Assembly: GCF_904846345.1 (NCBI RefSeq)
Contig: NZ_CAJHAJ010000002.1
Location: forward strand, 512,069 to 576,068
From: Psychrobacter maritimus
Lineage (GTDB): Bacteria > Pseudomonadota > Gammaproteobacteria > Pseudomonadales > Moraxellaceae
Direction: 5' to 3'
DNA: 64,000 nucleotides
Shown: positions 1 through 8,148 of the stretch, piece after piece
How positions within the stretch are numbered: the stretch's first letter is position 1
How the letters are laid out: each line of letters starts with the position of its first letter
Notes under the pieces: generated by a model
Told to the model about the DNA's origin: nothing
The model's input: the letters and a program-made list of their open reading frames with translations, nothing else
Database searches by the model: none
Translations under genes and position numbers: made by a program

Positions 1-180
1 TGACAATAGCTTTGATTTATCGCTGCCCACTTCCTCTAACAGTGCTTGTATCTTCTCTAAACACGTCAAGGTTTGCGCTTTGATATCGTCTTCGCTATTG
101 CCCACTTGACCACATAAATAAACGGTCTGGTTATGCACTACGATTTTACTCATACGTTGGTTACTATGCAGCTTTTGCAT
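1..180 (-). CDS. RidA (YjgF/YoaB-like) family protein, 3' part outside window
   Basis: The first 60 codons are in the window, beginning at the ATG complementary to 178-180; the gene runs off the left edge. The translation has the RMS-VVHNQTVYLCGQV stretch and a following SDKSKLL, the pattern of the short YoaB-type branch of the RidA family. RidA proteins deaminate reactive enamine/imine intermediates released by PLP enzymes and amino-acid oxidases. The next gene upstream on the same strand is a DadA-like D-amino-acid dehydrogenase (94 bp gap), which produces exactly such imines, so the two probably form one transcript. The family call is secure from the N-terminal half alone; the substrate is not. 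Confidence 0.8.
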   Translation of the reverse strand, partial: MQKLHSNQRMSKIVVHNQTVYLCGQVGNSEDDIKAQTLTCLEKIQALLEEVGSDKSKLLS

Positions 181-274
181 GGATTATTATCCTTAATTTT
201 TTAATGGTCTTAAATACATGAGCGTTTAAATATATAGATGGCTCACGTTTTATTAAACAGTGCTTAGCAAGAAA

Positions 275-1522
275 TTAGCGAGAAAAACGATCGGCGCTAA
301 AGGGTTTAATATCGACCAATAGCGGCTTTTCATGAATCATCTCTTCGACGATACGACCGGTCATCGGCCCTAAGGTAAAGCCTTGATGGCTATGACCAAA
401 GGCAAACCATAATTTGTCATGCTTAGGCGCAGGACCGATAACCGGCTTCATATCAGGCATACAAGGACGTGAGCCTGCCCATGCTTCACTTTCAACGGCA
501 TCTTCTAGCGGTAGTATTTTGCGCGCAAGTTTTAACACGGTATTTAATTGGCCAAAGTTCTTTGGCGCATTCATCGTGGTCATCTCAGCACCAGTAGTAA
601 TGCGGATACCTTGCTGCATTGGCCCCATCACAAAGCCTTTATCCATATCAAACATACTATGATGAATGGTGTTTTTCTCATTCACTTTAAAATGCTGATG
701 ATAGCCACGCATCGGGAACAACGGCAAATCATAACCAAGCGGTTTGATTAAATCATTCGACCAAGGTCCAGCGGCAATGACCAATTTATCACTGTAATAA
801 GTGTCATTGTCGGTAATGACTTTCCAGCCGTTTTCTTCTTGTACAATTTCTTTGACGCTGCTTTCTTTGATGGTACCTTGCATCTCTTGGAAGTTTTTAG
901 CATAAGCTTTTACAAGTGAGCTTGGGTTTGACACTTGCCAAGAGTTGAGCCAATGAATCGCGCCAACGAACGCGTCAAAATTGGCACTAGGCTCCATGGC
1001 TTTTAACGCTTCAACCGTCAAGACGTTATGCTCAACACCCTGATTGCGCGCGTCAATAGCAGCAGCAATGGCTTCTTTAAACGTCTCTTCAGAGCGATGC
1101 AGCTGCAACCAGCCATCACGGGTAATCAATTCATCAGCACCAGAGGCTTCAATCATGGTTTGGTGCTCGCTGGTACAATGCTCAATCAACGTCTGCCATT
1201 CCGCTTCTATTTTTTTGACTGAAGCAGGTGTAGAATATTTCCAATACTGCAATAGCGCCTGATGATAACGCAAAATCGCTGGGATTCGATAGCGAATATC
1301 GGTCCCTTGGTTCGGCAATACACGTATCATTTCAGTCAGGTGGCGTGGAAACGGATGGGTATGAATCGCCTCACGCTGAATCAAACCCGCATTGCCGTAT
1401 GAAGTCTCAGAGCCCGGTAATTTTTTGTCTAACAGCAATACTTGAGCGTTATTTTTTTGTAGATGCCAAGCAACTGAGGTGCCGACCATCCCTGCACCGA
1501 TAACGATCACTTCATAGCGCAT
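275..1522 (-). CDS. DadA-like D-amino-acid dehydrogenase (FAD-dependent oxidoreductase)
   Basis: This 415-residue protein belongs to the DAO superfamily. The FAD-binding GxGxxG motif is at residues 9-14 (GAGMVG), and the C-terminal part has the RPCMPDMKPVIGPAP and GHSHQGFTLGP stretches typical of DadA-type enzymes, which oxidise D-amino acids to 2-oxo acids and pass electrons to the respiratory chain at the inner membrane face. The start ATG is preceded by AAGGA at good spacing. The downstream RidA-type gene supports an imine-forming oxidase. Length matches the family (about 410-430). No alanine racemase gene is next to it, so the exact substrate (D-alanine or another D-amino acid) is open. 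Confidence 0.85.
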   Translation of the reverse strand: MRYEVIVIGAGMVGTSVAWHLQKNNAQVLLLDKKLPGSETSYGNAGLIQREAIHTHPFPRHLTEMIRVLPNQGTDIRYRIPAILRYHQALLQYWKYSTPASVKKIEAEWQTLIEHCTSEHQTMIEASGADELITRDGWLQLHRSEETFKEAIAAAIDARNQGVEHNVLTVEALKAMEPSANFDAFVGAIHWLNSWQVSNPSSLVKAYAKNFQEMQGTIKESSVKEIVQEENGWKVITDNDTYYSDKLVIAAGPWSNDLIKPLGYDLPLFPMRGYHQHFKVNEKNTIHHSMFDMDKGFVMGPMQQGIRITTGAEMTTMNAPKNFGQLNTVLKLARKILPLEDAVESEAWAGSRPCMPDMKPVIGPAPKHDKLWFAFGHSHQGFTLGPMTGRIVEEMIHEKPLLVDIKPFSADRFSR

Positions 1523-1877
1523 AACTTGTCCTTTTTTAAGGTCTTAATACAAAGTATAAAATAGAAGAAATAATAGATAAGGGAGTAATAGTAACGCATT
1601 GAGCGCCAGATTAAACCCTTATGATATAAATATTTTTGCTATTAAATACTTTTGGTTATGGATTTCAATGGAAGGTATTTTTGATAGGAATAACGCGGCA
1701 ATTTAGTGGTCATTGACGGGTAATACGAAAATACATCTAATGAATTAAGGCATCTATGAAGTCATCAGTAGCAAGTGAAGTAGAAATTTTTGTCAGTGGA
1801 AATTGCATCTTTGTTAGCTTGGATTGGCTATTTATTTGACAATCAGATTATTGAAATGTTTAAAGAACAACTTCATT
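1523..1877. other. Intergenic, 355 bp
   Basis: AT-rich spacer between the dadA-like gene and the end of the helicase gene. I see no tRNA, strong terminator or repeat. The only open frame, a 27-codon one on the plus strand from 1756, has no ribosome binding site or recognisable product and is probably chance. Confidence 0.5.
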
Positions 1878-4229
1878 TTACAGCTTGTTTTTAGCAAATA
1901 ACTGCAACCAATCACTGAGACCATTAACATCGAAGACTTTTGCACCATAACCAATATTCAGCAAATCTTCAGGCAGATATTCATCAAACTTCTCGATTAT
2001 CTTATTGGGTACGCTTTCGGCAAGCTCAGTAGCAAATGGTATAGGATTGGAGGCTAAAACTTGTAAGAACCTCGTAATCTGAACCGAATCGACTTTATTA
2101 ACGCGTATTACTCCAGCATAAGATTCAATATCATAATTATGCAGCATAAGTATTGCTATTAAAGTATTAACCACCTTATCACCGCGCCACATGAATATAT
2201 AAGTATTGCCGTCTTGATCTATTATTGGTCGATGACGCAATTGACATCTATTAAAAGTCTCAATGCTTTCTTTAAACAGCTCACGCGCTGTTTTGTCAGC
2301 GAAATCGATTTTTTTATCACCGACTGAAATACGATAATCGCCACTACTTAATATATCATACATCTCTTGACGCACTCGGTCATGTATTGACATGCCACCA
2401 CTGTCAAAAGCTGGAGGCACACCGCCACCTTTGGCAGCAATGACATAGACGACTTTTTTATCCATATCCATATCTGCTACTTGCCAGCGCCTACCTCCAA
2501 AAATAAGATACTGTTTAGGTATTAACATAGTTGTAATAGGTAGAGTACCCAGCGTTTTACTACCTGCTACAAGACGATATTCCTCTGGCGTTTTAAACAC
2601 TGCATAAAAAGTATAGTGCCCAACGATACGCTCGCCTACTATTCCTAACACCAATTGCTGATTGCCAAGCTGTGTAATCAGTTGCATTGCGCCCATTTGT
2701 GCTAATAATGATTTAAAATGAGCCGGCGTTATCTTTTGAAAAGGCCCTTGTCTACATAGCAAAGTATAAATTTGGTCGGCGCGAATACCGCCCCATTGAC
2801 CAATGGTTGCTAGCACTTGATGCAATAGCGTTGAGAAGTGATAGAGGGAAGTATCAGCAGGCTCAAACCATCTACTAGCAATAAGCAGTCTTATCATTGC
2901 CATTGACTGCACCAGCTCTAAGCGTAGCCTATCCACCAAGCTGGTATCTACATCGATTTGTTTTTCGATGATAAGCATGCGCAAAACTGATGAACCACCA
3001 CGCCTACCCGAGCGCCCAAGCCGTTGCCGCAAGCTTGAAACAGAATGTGGTGCGGTCACTTGCACGACAGAATCGACTTTACCAATATCAATACCTAGCT
3101 CCAAAGTCATTGTACAGACAGCGGTAGTCGGCAAATCATCCTTTTGCAAACGCTGCTCTAAACCTTCTCTCCACTCTTTAGCTAATGAGCCGTGATGGGG
3201 GAAAAACTCATTGGGGACAACATTATGCTCACACTTCTCACTTAGCATCGTGGCTATGAGTTCTGTACGTGCACGGCTATTAGCAAAGATAAGGTGATTA
3301 CCGCCACGACAAAAGCGATATAAATCTGTGCATATTTGTGTTTGAGCATCATAAACAATCTGAAAACCAGTATTTTGAGAATTAGTATCCTTAGATTCAT
3401 TGCTATCAATACTGACGCTCTCTAAACCAATACCTGCAAAACTTTCATCCGTAGCGCTATTGCTTTTAGAATCGGTTTCAGCGTCGTTGTCATTACTTTG
3501 CGCCGCTTGTCTTATCTGACTATGCTGTACATAACCTTTTAGTTGTACCTTGACGCTTGAAGTCGAGTCAGTATCTTCAACAATGACACAAGGTAAGGCG
3601 TTATTAGGACGTAGCGATAAAGGTACAGTTTCTAAGTTGCCCAAAGTGGCACTAAGCGCGACTCGCGGAATAGGCGCATCTAGCCGTCCAGCCACATGCT
3701 CAAGACGGGTCAAGAGCGACAACAAATGCTGTCCACGCTCGCTTCCTAAGAACGCATGAAATTCGTCAATGACAATATATTTGAGCTCGCCAAAAGCTTG
3801 TTTTACCCAGCCTGCATCTCGTATCATTAAAGATTCAAGCGATTCAGGGGTAATCAAAATAATCCCTGATGGTGACTTTTTCTGTTGCTTCTTTTTACTC
3901 TGTAGACTATCACCATGCCAAGGAGTTACTTGCATATCAAGTAACTCTGCTAGACCTTGAAGACGTCGATACTGGTCATTAATCAGTGCTTTTAGCGGAC
4001 TGATATAGAGAATGCCGACACCTTTATCTTGATGAGCAATAGCACTACAAGCAGGCAAAAAGAAGGCTTCTGTTTTACCTGCAGCCGTTGCCGCACTGAT
4101 AAGCACGTCCGTTTGCCCTGATAAAATGGGCGCAATGGCTTTTGCTTGTACTTCCCGCAGTCCATGCCAGCCTTGGTTAAATATCCAGCGTTGTATACGT
4201 TTATCAAGCTCGGTATGGGCGTCTCTCAA
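1878..4229 (-). CDS. Lhr/BrxHI-like superfamily 2 DEAD/DEAH-box helicase
   Basis: The 783-residue protein has a full SF2 helicase core: a Q-like region near residue 25, Walker A AATAAGKT (46-53), ISPLKAL (77-83), TPES (127-130), Walker B-type DEFH (155-158), SATLG (193-197), an IFANSRART block near 314 and arginine-finger motif VI QRLGRSGRRG (402-411). The order and spacing resemble Lhr/YprA-type helicases and BrxHI of BREX type 2. A Ser/Asp-rich insert (242-288) separates the two RecA domains. The only start that keeps the Q region is TTG at 4229, with GAGAG seven bases upstream; no ATG or GTG is available in frame. It lies 28 bp after the BrxD-like ATPase gene, so the two are almost surely cotranscribed. 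Role in DNA processing or phage defence is inferred. Confidence 0.85.
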   Translation of the reverse strand: MRDAHTELDKRIQRWIFNQGWHGLREVQAKAIAPILSGQTDVLISAATAAGKTEAFFLPACSAIAHQDKGVGILYISPLKALINDQYRRLQGLAELLDMQVTPWHGDSLQSKKKQQKKSPSGIILITPESLESLMIRDAGWVKQAFGELKYIVIDEFHAFLGSERGQHLLSLLTRLEHVAGRLDAPIPRVALSATLGNLETVPLSLRPNNALPCVIVEDTDSTSSVKVQLKGYVQHSQIRQAAQSNDNDAETDSKSNSATDESFAGIGLESVSIDSNESKDTNSQNTGFQIVYDAQTQICTDLYRFCRGGNHLIFANSRARTELIATMLSEKCEHNVVPNEFFPHHGSLAKEWREGLEQRLQKDDLPTTAVCTMTLELGIDIGKVDSVVQVTAPHSVSSLRQRLGRSGRRGGSSVLRMLIIEKQIDVDTSLVDRLRLELVQSMAMIRLLIASRWFEPADTSLYHFSTLLHQVLATIGQWGGIRADQIYTLLCRQGPFQKITPAHFKSLLAQMGAMQLITQLGNQQLVLGIVGERIVGHYTFYAVFKTPEEYRLVAGSKTLGTLPITTMLIPKQYLIFGGRRWQVADMDMDKKVVYVIAAKGGGVPPAFDSGGMSIHDRVRQEMYDILSSGDYRISVGDKKIDFADKTARELFKESIETFNRCQLRHRPIIDQDGNTYIFMWRGDKVVNTLIAILMLHNYDIESYAGVIRVNKVDSVQITRFLQVLASNPIPFATELAESVPNKIIEKFDEYLPEDLLNIGYGAKVFDVNGLSDWLQLFAKNKL

Positions 4230-4257
4230 ATTAAATCTCTCAAAGTAGGCATTCGTC

Positions 4258-5580
4258 TTATAAGCTAAAGTCTGCTAGTCCATCACCTTCATCTATGTCA
4301 CCAAGGTCGCTCATATCGATGTCCATATCAGAAGGTGTTTCAGGGTCGATAGCTACGGATTGAATCAGATGATTCCATGAGATAGTAGGATTTTGGTCAA
4401 TGACCGCCAGCATATCCAAAAAGGCTTTGATGGTATTGCGCGGCGTTCTAAAATAAGCATCGCCAATCGTTTGGCTACAGTGTTGCAAAAAAGCTTGTAG
4501 TGATTCATCGGGCACTAGGTACGCAGACTCATCGCCGCCTGCATAAACGTGGCGTAGGTTTTTGAGCAAGATATAGAGCTCCTCTGGCGTTAGACTGGCT
4601 AAATGCAAGGCAGGAGAGGAATAATCAATCACTCCTGCCTTCTTGGCAAAGCTATTGTCCGCCAAGCGCGTTTGCAGGGCATCGTAGCTGTATAAGCCTT
4701 TGCGCGGGTCGAGTAAAAACTCAGGTGTACCACCTAATAAAAATCCTAAGTGTTCAGCTGTACCTTGCAAACAATCATTTAAGATACGCAAGATTTGCTC
4801 ATAGTTGCCTTGACGCGCTTGCGTGCTATTGAGCTTATATAAATTTACCATCTCATCCAAATTCACCAATAATCCTTGATAACCGGCTTGGCGCACAAAT
4901 AAGCTCATAATTTTTAGTGAATCATAAAAGGAGGCATCAGAGATAATCGTGCGTACGCCTAGGTCGCGTCTGGCATCGGTCTTAGTAGCATACTCCGCCC
5001 GTAGCCAGCGAATAGCGTTAGCTTTTAACTCGTCATTGCCTTCTTCGTGTCCTTGCCAATAAGCTTCGATAACTTTAGCAAAGTCATAGCCGCCTACCAG
5101 CTCAGTCAACTCAGACAAATTGTGCTGGATGACGTCACTAATAGCTTCACCGCTACTGTCCGCCTGTTTGCGTGCTTCGGTAATAAAACGCTCAACCACA
5201 CTAGCAAGACCATTACCGTCAGGCTTATTGCGCGTCGATAAGTTACGCATCAGCTCAGAATATAAGTTTCTCGCTTGCCCTGATGATGCTTGGATACGTC
5301 TATCAGGCGATAAATCGGCATTAACGGTGACCAGTTTACGCTCAAGTGCAATGGCGCGAACTACGCTTAAAAAGAAGGTTTTTCCTGACCCATATTCCCC
5401 AATAATCAATCGAAAGGCAGAGCCACCATCGGCCACACGCTCAATATCATCTATCAAAGCTTTTAGCTCATTAATACGCCCGACTTGGATATGCTGAATA
5501 CCAACTTTGGGAGTCACACCAGACTTGAGCGACTGAATAATTGCATCGCGCTCTTTGGCTCTGATTTTTTTACCGCTCAT
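4258..5580 (-). CDS. BrxD-like P-loop ATPase (BREX ATP-binding domain, DUF2791 type)
   Basis: A 440-residue P-loop ATPase. Walker A GEYGSGKT is at 61-68, directly after the conserved GRINELKALIDDIERVADGG stretch (34-53), and a Walker B LLVNLDE is at 237-243. This layout (VGR...LIxDIERVADGGSAFRxIIG-GSGKTFF) is that of the BrxC/BrxD ATP-binding family, of which BrxD of BREX type 2 is the short member. The last 25 residues are very acidic (DMDIDMSDLGDIDEGDG), which may be a docking tail. The start ATG has AAGGAATAAAT before it. The gene sits between the TerB protein (35 bp upstream) and the Lhr-like helicase, the usual BrxD-BrxHI pairing, but no other BREX gene (pglX, pglZ, pglW) is present. Confidence 0.85.
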   Translation of the reverse strand: MSGKKIRAKERDAIIQSLKSGVTPKVGIQHIQVGRINELKALIDDIERVADGGSAFRLIIGEYGSGKTFFLSVVRAIALERKLVTVNADLSPDRRIQASSGQARNLYSELMRNLSTRNKPDGNGLASVVERFITEARKQADSSGEAISDVIQHNLSELTELVGGYDFAKVIEAYWQGHEEGNDELKANAIRWLRAEYATKTDARRDLGVRTIISDASFYDSLKIMSLFVRQAGYQGLLVNLDEMVNLYKLNSTQARQGNYEQILRILNDCLQGTAEHLGFLLGGTPEFLLDPRKGLYSYDALQTRLADNSFAKKAGVIDYSSPALHLASLTPEELYILLKNLRHVYAGGDESAYLVPDESLQAFLQHCSQTIGDAYFRTPRNTIKAFLDMLAVIDQNPTISWNHLIQSVAIDPETPSDMDIDMSDLGDIDEGDGLADFSL

Positions 5581-5615
5581 ATTTATTCCTTTTTTAAAGT
5601 GCTACTTTTAATCTG

Positions 5616-8021
5616 TTATGAATGTAAAGCTTTTAATTCTTCGACAATCTCAAAATCGACGATGACTTCATCATCATCTTCTAGTACGGGCGCGTCAACG
5701 TGGTCGTATGCCCAGTCGTTAATGGTTTCAATAGCGCCATTTATCATCAAATTTAAGGATTCGCACAACTCGTTAACCGCTTCACGTTGCCATACCTCAG
5801 CACTGATAAGCGCTTGATACAATTGACTGTGACTGCTATCTAGTCCGTCTATAATCGCCTCATTATCTAAGTTTTCTGTAGGCGCACTACCTTGATAATC
5901 AGTCGCTGTCTTATCGCCCCCTTCTAAGGGTTCGTTTTCTTCTGTTTCATTCTCAGCTACTTCATCCTCAACCGAAAAAATACTGCTTAGCATCGCTTTC
6001 GCCACTGCTGTCTCGCGTTCGTGTAGCGCCAATAGTTCGGCATCGAAACTAAATGAAGGGCTGCCTTGACTACTGTTCTTAGTTTGCGGTGTATTATTTG
6101 TGTTCGTATGTACTTTTTTACTGGTCGTCAGCTGATGAATATCACTGGTCACTAACGTTTTATCCAAACCTAAAGCTTGATATAACTTTTCTATTTGTTT
6201 GATTTGACTGGGTTCAATATTGCCATTCGCTAAAGCCACGGTAATGATAAAACGGCTGATAAAGCCAATATATTGCTCGTCAAGCGTCGCCAAGTTAGCC
6301 TTTAGACCCGCCATATTGGCAGGGGTATTTAATTGCCATAGCAAATAAGCGGTCAGTGACTCTTTCTCTGTAGAGGTCAGCTGACTGTCTTGATTGAGCA
6401 GCGTCAATAGCGTATCAACTTCCCTTTTATCAACATAGCCGTTAATAGTCGCTACCATTGCCCCTAATCTCATGGCTAAGCTGACTTGATAGAAAGACGA
6501 ACTGGGCTCAAAGCCCTCACCACGGGCGCTATGCCCACCAGAAAATAGTACGGCATAACCGTCCGATTGCAAGCGCGTCTGATGATAACGCTGGTCGGGA
6601 GCCAAACCAAAACCCGCCAGCTCTACTAAATTAATAATCAGCTCATTTTGTTTTTTACTCAGTGTTTTGCCAGCGGTTTGTAGCGGAGATTCGTCTAAAT
6701 ATGCCCACAATGCTTTAGTCGTGGTCAGCCCTTCATCGTTTGCTATAACAGAATCCGCCCAAGTTTTAAATTGTTCAATAACAGGATGATGGATGCTATG
6801 AAGCAAAGGCTTTGGTAGTAACATAATAGCGGTAATATCATCAGCCGAGCTGTCCTCCTTGCCCAAATAACGACTGTAAGTATCTAAGGCGTCGTTACAC
6901 TTCTCAGCGATAGTTATCAATTTTTTGACAGGTGCTCGTAGAACGCTTGGGTCTGGCAGGTCATCAAGGGTAAGCTCTACACTGACAATAGAGCGACTGG
7001 CAGCGTTATAGTTGAGCTTGAGCCGAGTCTTATTAACAGGAGCGATGAATCCGTTTGGATAATTATCATGGTAAAGGATTTCGAACAAATCTTTAAACGC
7101 CTCTTCACAGCGCTTGGCAGGGGTTTTAAAGTTGTATTCATTGGAATATACCAACCATTCCCACGCTAATGGCGCTGGAATAGGCTCTTGCAGCGCTACT
7201 GCCTTTGCCAAACGCATCTTAAAGTTTAAGTTTTGGCTAGTTATAGGCGGTGTCGGCAAATGTCCCGTTTGCGCTTTATCTTCAAATAATAATGAGCGGA
7301 TGAGAGTCATAAAGGATAAAAAATGCGCTGAATAACTATCAAACGAAGCAGACTGATTACCGTAGATGCGATTAAGCCTTACGACCTCTTTATAAATAGC
7401 AATAAACTCAGCGTCAGAGATGACATCATCATTAATATGCTCAATAATATAGCGCTCAAAACCGCTAAAATAGATGAATACATAGCCGATAGGCGTACTC
7501 GGATGCGCGCGCGCTGAGGCGAGCCAATCAAGATAAGCGCCTCGACACTTAGCAGACAAACGCTCAAAACTTGGCCAATAGCCAAGCGACTCATCATGAT
7601 AAATTTGCGAGAGATTATGAATGACGTTTGGCGAGCTGGCAGGTAAGCTGTCATCGACCAGCGCAGGCTCACAGCCAAACCCCGTTAGCATTTTGAGCTG
7701 GCCGCCAAGATAATAAAAACCGCGATTAATAGAGCGGCCGTTAATAGTTAAGTATTCGTTTTCTTTAACCCAGCGTCCTAGCTGTTTATTAGATGAATCG
7801 CTAGCAGTGATGGATTTAGCGGATGAGATAATAAATGACGCAAACTCATCGTTATCATCATATTGAGTAGAACGGCTATCTCTACGAAAGCTATAAGAAT
7901 TGTCGGGTTTGATATCAGGGGGTAATTCTATAAAGGTGGGCTTCGCTGTTTTATTACCTTGAGCATCGACATCGTACTTTTGTGTAAATAGTGCCTTCAC
8001 ATCTGCAATAAAATTCTTCAT
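5616..8021 (-). CDS. TerB_N / TerB / TerB_C three-domain protein
   Basis: This 801-residue protein matches the TerB_N-TerB-TerB_C architecture. The TerB_N part (about 80-290) shows GRWV (82-85), the R-x-INRGFYYLGGQL block, a LSAKCRGAYLDWLASAR helix (155-171) and IGYVFIYFSGFER (178-190). A TerB-like helical bundle with alternating acidic residues follows around 500-640, then a linker rich in Thr/Asn and the TerB_C tail, whose signature AIETINDWAYD lies near 763. TerB-type domains are metal-binding helical bundles found in tellurite-resistance and phage-inhibition gene sets and in multi-gene DNA-processing operons. It is the second gene of the four-gene minus-strand run. Its biochemical activity is unknown; I infer a scaffold or sensor role. 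Confidence 0.85.
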   Translation of the reverse strand: MKNFIADVKALFTQKYDVDAQGNKTAKPTFIELPPDIKPDNSYSFRRDSRSTQYDDNDEFASFIISSAKSITASDSSNKQLGRWVKENEYLTINGRSINRGFYYLGGQLKMLTGFGCEPALVDDSLPASSPNVIHNLSQIYHDESLGYWPSFERLSAKCRGAYLDWLASARAHPSTPIGYVFIYFSGFERYIIEHINDDVISDAEFIAIYKEVVRLNRIYGNQSASFDSYSAHFLSFMTLIRSLLFEDKAQTGHLPTPPITSQNLNFKMRLAKAVALQEPIPAPLAWEWLVYSNEYNFKTPAKRCEEAFKDLFEILYHDNYPNGFIAPVNKTRLKLNYNAASRSIVSVELTLDDLPDPSVLRAPVKKLITIAEKCNDALDTYSRYLGKEDSSADDITAIMLLPKPLLHSIHHPVIEQFKTWADSVIANDEGLTTTKALWAYLDESPLQTAGKTLSKKQNELIINLVELAGFGLAPDQRYHQTRLQSDGYAVLFSGGHSARGEGFEPSSSFYQVSLAMRLGAMVATINGYVDKREVDTLLTLLNQDSQLTSTEKESLTAYLLWQLNTPANMAGLKANLATLDEQYIGFISRFIITVALANGNIEPSQIKQIEKLYQALGLDKTLVTSDIHQLTTSKKVHTNTNNTPQTKNSSQGSPSFSFDAELLALHERETAVAKAMLSSIFSVEDEVAENETEENEPLEGGDKTATDYQGSAPTENLDNEAIIDGLDSSHSQLYQALISAEVWQREAVNELCESLNLMINGAIETINDWAYDHVDAPVLEDDDEVIVDFEIVEELKALHS

Positions 8022-8148
8022 GGAATATAAAGTCCGTACTAAGTAGTGCCAATGTCATTGTATAGAAGCGCGTAATCCTATCTATTCTAGCAACAAACGT
8101 GCATTTTTTATGCCTGTATTTTTATATTTATTTATCAAAATAATTAAC

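Noticed and set aside
1756..1839. 27-codon plus-strand frame in the first intergenic region
   Set aside because: No ribosome binding site and no resemblance to a known small protein.
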